Shown here one piece after another: positions 59,030 through 64,000 of a DNA stretch of 64,000 nucleotides. Position 1 is the stretch's first letter. Each line of letters starts with the position of its first letter. The notes under the pieces are model-generated. The model saw only the letters and a list, made by a program, of their open reading frames with translations. It made no database searches and was not told where the DNA came from. Source of the stretch: RUG11462 sp045539315 (GTDB taxonomy: Bacteria; Bacillota; Clostridia; Oscillospirales; Acutalibacteraceae); assembly GCA_045539315.1 (NCBI GenBank), contig JAZQFC010000037.1, forward strand, positions 124,001 to 188,000. Reading direction: 5' to 3'. Both the position numbers and the translations under genes were made by a program.

Positions 59030-60097
59030 ATGAAAAGTAAAAAAAGCGTTAAAAATCTTATCGCTTTTATTTTGGTTGCTATAATAATTTTTTCTTGTAT
59101 CCCTTCTTGTTTAGTAGGCGCTTTTAACTATCCTAAAATCTCGCTTGGCAAAGAGCAAAAAGGCAAGTTGCAAGATTATTTTGGCGCAGTTTCTTATGAG
59201 TTTAATCTTAAAAACGATGCTAAAATTTTAATTAATTATTCAAGCACGGTTGACACTGATTTAACAGTTTGTGATGATAAGTTAAACACCATTAAAAAAT
59301 TCAGCAATGTAAAACGAGTTAAAGAAAACATTGAATTAAAAAGTGGCGTTTATGTAATCGGCATTTACAACTGCACATATAGTTCTGGTACATATAGTCT
59401 TAAACTTACTGATAAAAGTTTTTCAAAAGTTAAAATCAGTTTTGCAAACAGTATAAACTTTTTAAAAGTTGGCGACTTCGTTAAACTAAAATTAAATAGG
59501 CAACCTGAAAACGGAAATATTGATAATACAATATATTCTTCTTCAAAAACAAACGTTGCTTCTGTTAACAAGAACGGCAAGGTAACTGCAAAAGCGCTCG
59601 GTAAAACCACTATCACTGCAAAACTCGGTAAAAATCAAACCGCAAAATGTGATGTAATTGTAAACCAAAGCAACATTCAAGTTTTTCAAGCCGCTAAAAA
59701 AACTTTGCCAAAAATCAATGGCAAAGTGCCAATTTATTCAGTTTATTCAACCTCTATTGCAACAGTTAATAATCGAAAATTAACCGGTGTTTCACACGGC
59801 GCTACGACTATAAGCACTTATGTTGACGGTTATTATTACTATATCAACGCAAAAGTTATTGCAAGAAAAACTCTTTATAATCAAGCAAATAAAAGGCTAA
59901 AATCGAACGATAAAGGCGCTAAAATAGTTGAAAAATACAGAGGGTACAACAATAGTGGCAAGGCTTGTGTTGTATTAAATTACATCTCATCTTTGCAAGA
60001 AAACAAATATTTGATAGCATATTATGATGATAACTTTAAACTAAAAGCAAAAACTCAAAGCAGAATGCCTAATTTATCGAACAAAAAATCATTTTAA
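59030..60097 (+). CDS. Secreted protein with BIG2-type Ig-like domain
   Basis: A 355-residue exported protein. The N-terminal signal is KNLIAFILVAIIIFSCIPSC, with no clean lipobox. Residues 40-130 form a beta-rich domain (YEFNLKNDAKILINYSS, GVYVIGIYNCTYSSGTYSLKL) like a pre-peptidase C-terminal/jelly-roll module. Residues about 150-215 are a bacterial Ig-like group 2 domain (TNVASVNKNGKVTAKALGKTTITAKLG), and a second, weaker copy follows (SIATVNNRKLTGVSHGATTIS). No enzyme motif is visible. It is divergent from the beta-helix protein gene, so both may serve the cell surface. Probably structural or binding. Confidence 0.78.
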   Translation: MKSKKSVKNLIAFILVAIIIFSCIPSCLVGAFNYPKISLGKEQKGKLQDYFGAVSYEFNLKNDAKILINYSSTVDTDLTVCDDKLNTIKKFSNVKRVKENIELKSGVYVIGIYNCTYSSGTYSLKLTDKSFSKVKISFANSINFLKVGDFVKLKLNRQPENGNIDNTIYSSSKTNVASVNKNGKVTAKALGKTTITAKLGKNQTAKCDVIVNQSNIQVFQAAKKTLPKINGKVPIYSVYSTSIATVNNRKLTGVSHGATTISTYVDGYYYYINAKVIARKTLYNQANKRLKSNDKGAKIVEKYRGYNNSGKACVVLNYISSLQENKYLIAYYDDNFKLKAKTQSRMPNLSNKKSF

Positions 60098-60100
60098 ACA

Positions 60101-60131
60101 AAAAACTCTATCTCAAAAGAGATAGAGTTTT
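60101..60131. terminator. Bidirectional terminator between the BIG2 gene and ppa
   Basis: A 13-bp stem (AAAACTCTATCTC and its complement) with a 4-nt loop; serves both convergent genes. Confidence 0.87.
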
Positions 60132-60136
60132 ATTTT

Positions 60137-60667
60137 TTATTTGCCGAAACATTTATTATAATTATCAATACAATCTTGAATGATTTTTATCGCAACATCC
60201 TGCCCTTGTACAGACTTAACTTCAGTAGGCACGCCTTCAAGCAATTTATAAACCTCAAAGAAGTTTGAAACCTCATCAAAAATATGTTTAGGAAGTTGGA
60301 AAATTGAATCATAGCAATTATAAGATGGATCACCAACAGGCACAGCAATAATTTTTTCATCATATGCCTCACCATCTGTCATTTCCAAAACGCCAATTGG
60401 TTTACATTCAACCAAAGTTAATGGAATTATTGATTCCTGGCAAAGCACCAAAACATCAAGCGGGTCTTTATCATCGGCATATGTGCGAGGAATAAGGCCA
60501 TAGTTTGCAGGATAATGAGTAGAAGTGTGAAGCACTCTGTCAAGACGCAAAAGCCCTGTTTCTTTATCAAGTTCATACTTGTTTTTGCCACCCTTTGAAA
60601 TTTCAATAACAGCGGTAAACTTTTCAGGTTTTATTCTATCAATACTAATATTATGCCAAATATTCAT
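60137..60667 (-). CDS. ppa: Inorganic pyrophosphatase (family I)
   Basis: A 176-residue soluble family I pyrophosphatase that splits pyrophosphate to phosphate and pulls biosynthetic reactions forward. The signature is D65-D66-x-D68-PLD71-VLV (YADDKDPLDVLVL), with the supporting KYELDKETGLLRLDRVL and THYPANYGLIP motifs. The length is normal. It has its own promoter and an AAGGAG ribosome site. The next upstream gene encodes a phosphate transporter-like protein, but a terminator lies between. Confidence 0.96.
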   Translation of the reverse strand: MNIWHNISIDRIKPEKFTAVIEISKGGKNKYELDKETGLLRLDRVLHTSTHYPANYGLIPRTYADDKDPLDVLVLCQESIIPLTLVECKPIGVLEMTDGEAYDEKIIAVPVGDPSYNCYDSIFQLPKHIFDEVSNFFEVYKLLEGVPTEVKSVQGQDVAIKIIQDCIDNYNKCFGK

Positions 60668-60695
60668 ACTTTTCTCCTTGCATTTGTTTTAAAAT

Positions 60696-60724
60696 ATTAT
60701 AACAAAACTTTTACTGTTTTGCAA
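60696..60724 (-). promoter_or_regulatory. Promoter of ppa
   Basis: TTGCAA, 17-bp spacer ending TGT, perfect TATAAT on the minus strand, 28 bp upstream of the ATG and directly after the upstream gene's terminator. Confidence 0.72.
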
Positions 60725-60725
60725 G

Positions 60726-60753
60726 AAAAAAGGCCACTTTTAGTGACCTTTTT
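60726..60753 (-). terminator. Terminator of the Na/Pi cotransporter gene
   Basis: A 12-bp stem with one mismatch (AAAAAGGCCACT against AGTGACCTTTTT) and a 4-nt loop, just after the stop codon. Confidence 0.72.
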
Positions 60754-60757
60754 AACA

Positions 60758-62563
60758 TTAAAGTTTATATTTTTCTTTATATTCTGCATAAGCCTCATTA
60801 AAATCAGGGTTGTCAGAATATTTAACTGTATATAGATACTCATGTGTATCCATTTCTTTTTTATCAATTTCAATAAGCAAAACTGCAATATTTGAGCAGT
60901 GGTCTGAAACTCTTTCAAAGTTGTTAAGCATATCTGCAAGTACAAAGCCTAATTCAATAGTACAGTCGCCTTGGCTGAGTCTTTCAATATGTTTTGATCT
61001 AATTTTTTTGATAATGCGGTCGATAACCTGCTCAAGTGGTTCAACCTTTTGCGCAATAGCAATATCGCCTGTTTCAAATGCTAATTTTGTGATTGCAAGA
61101 ATCTCATTCAAAGCGCTTGACAAGATTTTGATTTCGTCTTGAGCCTTTTTAGAAAATTCAAGACCTTTATCTTTCAATTCCTCTGCAGATTTATATAGGT
61201 TTACTGCATGGTCTCCCAAACGTTCAAAATCAGAAATAGCGTGAAGAAGCATAGACACAGTGTCAGAATCTTTTGCAGACATTTCCTGACGAGAAAGTCT
61301 TACCAAATAAGTTCCCAACTTGTCTTCAAACTCATCAAGTTGATTTTCGCATTCAAAGATTTTTTGAATTTTTTCTTCGTTGTATTCATTAACAACATCA
61401 ATTGCTTCATTGATAGAAGTATAAGCAATATTAAACATTTCAACCGCTTTGCTTTTACTTTCACCAACAGCGATAGATGGAGTTGATAAAAGACGGTCAT
61501 CAATAAATGTAAACTCTTCTTCTTTGCCTTCATCAACCTTGATAACTTTATAAGCAAATTTTTCAAGAAATTTTGAGAATGGTAATAAAATTAAAGTTAC
61601 AACTACATTGAATATTGTATGAACAAGTGCGATACCAAAACCATCAATTTTTAAATCAACAAAATCAAATAATCCGAGATATGGCAACAATAAACCAACA
61701 AGGAATTTTAATAAATAGAACACGCACAAGCAGAAAACAGTACCAATAATATTAAATGAAATATGAATTACTGCAACTCTACGAGCGTTTTTATTAACAC
61801 CAATTGAAGAGATAAGAGCAGTTACACAAGTACCGATATTCTGACCCATAATGATAGGAATAGCCATTCCAAATGATACTGCGCCTGTTGCCGCTAAATT
61901 TTGCAAAATAGCAACTGAAGCCGCAGAAGACTGAATAACACCTGTTACAACTGCGCCAACTAAAACGCCTACTACAGGGTTGTTAAACCAAGAAAGCACA
62001 GTTTGAATCGCTCCGCCGCCTGCTGCCGATTCAGACTCAAGCATATCTTTTAATGGGTCCATAGCCATTGACATAAGTTCCATACCCCAGATAAGTACCG
62101 CAAAACCTATGAAAATAGAGCCTAAACTTTTCTTTTTATCACTTTTTGAGAACATATTAAAAATTATTCCGATAAGCGCTAAAACAAGTGAGAAGTTTTC
62201 AGGCTTTAAGAAAGCCATAAAACTTTCGCCTGTGTCCATTGTTGACATACCTGTAATCCAAGCGGTAAGGGTTGTACCGATATTTGAACCCATAATAACG
62301 CCAATTGTTTGACCAAGTTGCATAATACCGGAGTTTACAAGACCAACAAGCATTACTGTCATCGCAGATGAACTTTGAATAGCAATTGTAATGGCAGCAC
62401 CAAGCATAATCGCTTTCGCTTTATTAGAAGTCATTTTCTTTAAAGCAGATTCTAACTTACCGCCTGCCATTTTTTCAAGTCCGGAAGACATAACGTCCAT
62501 ACCGAACATAAAAAATGCAAGGCCACCACCTAATAAAATCAACTGAATAATTACTGAAACCAT
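60758..62563 (-). CDS. Na/Pi cotransporter family protein with C-terminal PhoU domain
   Basis: A 601-residue membrane protein. The inverted-repeat transport core shows the paired QSS motifs IAIQSSSAMTVMLVGLVNSG and VIQSSAASVAILQNLAATG, plus MGSNIGTTLTAW and MGQNIGTCVTAL. The last 210 residues form a cytoplasmic helical PhoU-like domain (LLHAISDFERLGDHAVNL and FERVSDHCSNIAVLL). Such NptA/YjbB-like proteins move phosphate with sodium, inward or outward; direction cannot be told. It is 21 bp after the deacetylase gene, so the two are probably one transcript. Confidence 0.92.
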   Translation of the reverse strand: MVSVIIQLILLGGGLAFFMFGMDVMSSGLEKMAGGKLESALKKMTSNKAKAIMLGAAITIAIQSSSAMTVMLVGLVNSGIMQLGQTIGVIMGSNIGTTLTAWITGMSTMDTGESFMAFLKPENFSLVLALIGIIFNMFSKSDKKKSLGSIFIGFAVLIWGMELMSMAMDPLKDMLESESAAGGGAIQTVLSWFNNPVVGVLVGAVVTGVIQSSAASVAILQNLAATGAVSFGMAIPIIMGQNIGTCVTALISSIGVNKNARRVAVIHISFNIIGTVFCLCVFYLLKFLVGLLLPYLGLFDFVDLKIDGFGIALVHTIFNVVVTLILLPFSKFLEKFAYKVIKVDEGKEEEFTFIDDRLLSTPSIAVGESKSKAVEMFNIAYTSINEAIDVVNEYNEEKIQKIFECENQLDEFEDKLGTYLVRLSRQEMSAKDSDTVSMLLHAISDFERLGDHAVNLYKSAEELKDKGLEFSKKAQDEIKILSSALNEILAITKLAFETGDIAIAQKVEPLEQVIDRIIKKIRSKHIERLSQGDCTIELGFVLADMLNNFERVSDHCSNIAVLLIEIDKKEMDTHEYLYTVKYSDNPDFNEAYAEYKEKYKL

Positions 62564-62584
62564 ACTTCTTATATTTCCTTTCTT

Positions 62585-63388
62585 TTAAAAAACAACTGTT
62601 TCACCGGCTGGGATTTTTACATCCTTGCCATCTTTAACAATCCATACATCTATTTGAGTTGGGTTGTAAACAAATGATTCATCCGCAGAAATTTGCAATG
62701 CTCTTTGCGCTTGAAGATAATCGTAAATTTCAATATTTGTTGCAAACCAGATTTTATCTTTTTTCTCCGCAAGACGAGCGCAGATTCTTTCTATATAATC
62801 AAAGCCTTTGTCTTTGTTATTAGCAAACTCATAAGAATGACCCCAGATATAAAACAAATTAGAAGCCCAAGGTGTATCAAGACAGTTTATGAAATTATCA
62901 ATATAATTGATTGCATTATTATGATGACAAGTTGGTTTCCACTCCATAAAGTTTCTTGGAAAACCGAAACCACCATCGCCTACTATTCTTGAATATACAA
63001 TTCCGCAGTGCTTTAAAATGTCAATAACTTCATCATTATATGTACCAAAAGGATAAGCCGAACCACGAACTACATACCCACACTGTTTTTCAAGCGCTTT
63101 TCTATCTTCAAGCACTTGGTTAATAACAGTTACGCTCGAACATTTTTCAAGCCAAGGGTGATTAACTGTATGCACGGCAACCTCATGACCTTTATAAAGA
63201 GTTTTCAAATCTTCAGGGTTAACATCCCCATTTTCAGCATAAACTCTTGCAGAATTAAGGTTAAATGTTCCCTTCATTCCGTATTTATTAAAAATTTCAA
63301 CTAACTTATAATCTTCTTTAGCACCGTCGTCATAACTGAATGTTACTATATGACGCTTACCATCTTTAAATGCTTTAAATTCTATCAT
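62585..63388 (-). CDS. Polysaccharide deacetylase family protein
   Basis: A 267-residue NodB-like (carbohydrate esterase 4 type) protein. The metal motif is TFSYDDG (D20, D21) with H73 and H77 in VHTVNHPWL, and the later AYPFGTYNDEVIDIL motif is present. A His near the end (IWGHSYEF) fits the last active-site motif. No signal peptide is seen, so it is either cytoplasmic or exported without a classical signal; this is unusual for peptidoglycan deacetylases and resembles cytoplasmic LmbE-unrelated deacetylases of small sugars. The C-terminal 50 residues form a small beta domain. The ATG at 63388 has GGAG 8 nt upstream. Confidence 0.85.
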   Translation of the reverse strand: MIEFKAFKDGKRHIVTFSYDDGAKEDYKLVEIFNKYGMKGTFNLNSARVYAENGDVNPEDLKTLYKGHEVAVHTVNHPWLEKCSSVTVINQVLEDRKALEKQCGYVVRGSAYPFGTYNDEVIDILKHCGIVYSRIVGDGGFGFPRNFMEWKPTCHHNNAINYIDNFINCLDTPWASNLFYIWGHSYEFANNKDKGFDYIERICARLAEKKDKIWFATNIEIYDYLQAQRALQISADESFVYNPTQIDVWIVKDGKDVKIPAGETVVF

Positions 63389-63424
63389 ATTTTTCACTCC
63401 GTTTTAAACAAGTTCGGTCAATTT

Positions 63425-63453
63425 ATGATAACATAAAATCTAAATGTTTTCAA
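63425..63453 (-). promoter_or_regulatory. Promoter of the deacetylase-Na/Pi operon
   Basis: TTGAAA, 17-bp spacer ending TGT, TATCAT on the minus strand, about 36 bp upstream of the ATG. Confidence 0.6.
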
Positions 63454-63490
63454 TATGTTTTTGTGCGATTTAACTTAAATTTAACAAACA

Positions 63491-63520
63491 AAAAACCGAC
63501 TCGAAAACGAGTCGGTTTTG
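63491..63520 (-). terminator. Terminator of the gene at the right edge
   Basis: A 12-bp stem (AAAACCGACTCG and its complement) with a 4-nt loop, 18 bp after the stop codon. Confidence 0.85.
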
Positions 63521-63537
63521 AATAATTTTAAATCAAA

Positions 63538-64000
63538 TTATTTTGCTTTTGCAGATTTAACTGCTGAATATTTACTATAAGCCTTTTTGCTACCTGATTT
63601 AACCATAGCTTTAACTCTGAAAGTATATTTTGTACCTTTTTTGAGTTTCTTTTGAGTATAACTTACAGTTTTGCCTTTTGTAATTGTTTTTACAACTTTA
63701 TATTTCTTGCCAGATTTCATTTCAACAACATAACCTGTTGCGCCTGTTACTTTCTTCCAAGTAATTTTAACGGCTTTTTTCTGACCAGTAACTTTGATGC
63801 TTGGTTTAGCCAAAACTTTTTTATTGATTTTAACTGTACCATTTGTTGCACCACAATCACATACATAAGTTTTAACACCTGTTGCAAAATATGTAGCTGC
63901 TTTTGTAACTACTAATTTATAGCTATGTGTATGAACGCTAGCGCCTTCAACTGTGAATGTAACTTTAACGCCTTTACCTCTTGAGCCTTCAACATTGAAA
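63538..64000 (-). CDS. C-terminal part of a secreted protein with a Cys repeat and Fn3-like domain (5' part outside window)
   Basis: The reading frame is open from the right edge to the stop at 63538 (154 visible residues), so the gene continues beyond the window. The visible part begins with FNVEGSRGKGVKVTFTVEGA. It then has one unit resembling the His/Cys repeats of the large beta-helix protein (VHTHSYKLVVTKAATYFATG followed by TYVCDCGATNG, with CxC), and ends in an Fn3-like domain (KPSIKVTGQKKAVKITWKKV, GATGYVVEMKS, KAYSKYSAV). That end domain matches the C-terminal domain of the 1392-residue protein in length and pattern. The enzymatic part, if any, is outside. Confidence 0.8.
   Translation of the reverse strand, partial: FNVEGSRGKGVKVTFTVEGASVHTHSYKLVVTKAATYFATGVKTYVCDCGATNGTVKINKKVLAKPSIKVTGQKKAVKITWKKVTGATGYVVEMKSGKKYKVVKTITKGKTVSYTQKKLKKGTKYTFRVKAMVKSGSKKAYSKYSAVKSAKAK

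Noticed and set aside
1..64000. Search by eye for rRNA, tRNA, CRISPR arrays, IS elements, prophage or restriction/defence genes.
   Set aside because: None found; intergenic regions are short and explained mostly by promoters and terminators. Small structured RNAs could still be missed without a covariance search.

Overview
The window looks like a chromosomal segment of a strictly anaerobic, low-GC Gram-positive bacterium of the class Clostridia, probably a gut or rumen Oscillospirales/Ruminococcaceae-type organism; that placement is inferred from gene content. Supporting observations are AT-rich DNA, strong AGGAGG-type ribosome sites with several TTG/GTG starts, the mazG-hup-rqcP and recJ-relA-hemZ gene orders, a complete [FeFe]-hydrogenase maturation set (hydE, hydG, hydF), a ferredoxin-containing Etf/lactate dehydrogenase set, FeoAB, a cellobiose phosphorylase, and secreted proteins with BIG2, Fn3-like and His/Cys repeat modules. 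No rRNA, tRNA, CRISPR array, transposase or prophage gene was recognised.

Layout. 1-2.1 kb: end of a surface-polysaccharide operon (sugar transferase, nucleotidyltransferase, truncated CgeB-like gene). 2.2-4.7 kb: a serine hydrolase and a GH5-like lipoprotein in one operon. 4.7-6.6 kb: mazG, hup, a Cys-rich protein and rqcP. 6.7-7.8 kb: an MTA/SAH nucleosidase-like gene and a zinc-ribbon protein. 7.8-14.4 kb: recJ, relA, a small protein, an MBL hydrolase and hemZ from one promoter. 14.5-19.2 kb: fruK, then an OPT peptide transporter with a PqqD-like partner and a dipeptidase. 19.4-21.8 kb: feoAB. 21.8-27.1 kb: an Etf-linked lactate dehydrogenase operon (lctB, lctC, lctD) next to the nickel-pincer lactate racemase larA and an ECF transporter S component. 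27.2-29.5 kb: MarR regulator, citrate synthase and a DtxR-type regulator. 29.6-32.0 kb: cellobiose phosphorylase. 32.3-36.7 kb: an SCP2-domain protein with a histone-H1-like tail, comFC, recD2 and small membrane proteins. 36.8-41.9 kb: the hyd operon (TM1266-type regulator, hydE, hydG, DUF5714-type protein, ArsC-like protein, hydF) behind a leader that ends in an intrinsic terminator. 41.9-52.0 kb: YesL-type protein and a divergent LacI-controlled maltodextrin locus (binding protein, two permeases, regulator, ATPase, malQ, glgP). 52.1-54.6 kb: a palindromic intergenic element, then galK and galT. 54.7-60.1 kb: two divergent secreted proteins (beta-helix protein with eight His/Cys repeats; BIG2 protein). 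60.1-64 kb: pyrophosphatase, Na/Pi cotransporter with PhoU domain, polysaccharide deacetylase, and a truncated secreted protein at the right edge.

How the genes work together. Cellobiose, maltodextrin and galactose are channelled to sugar phosphates by phosphorylases and the Leloir enzymes. Lactate of either stereoisomer can be used or made through LarA and the Etf-coupled dehydrogenase. Reduced ferredoxin can be discharged through a [FeFe]-hydrogenase whose maturases are here although the hydrogenase itself is not. Iron supply is covered by FeoAB. The most interesting unexplained signals are the attenuator-like hyd leader, the two unexpected genes between hydG and hydF, the SCP2/H1-tail fusion, and the His/Cys repeat plus Fn3-like module shared by two secreted proteins.
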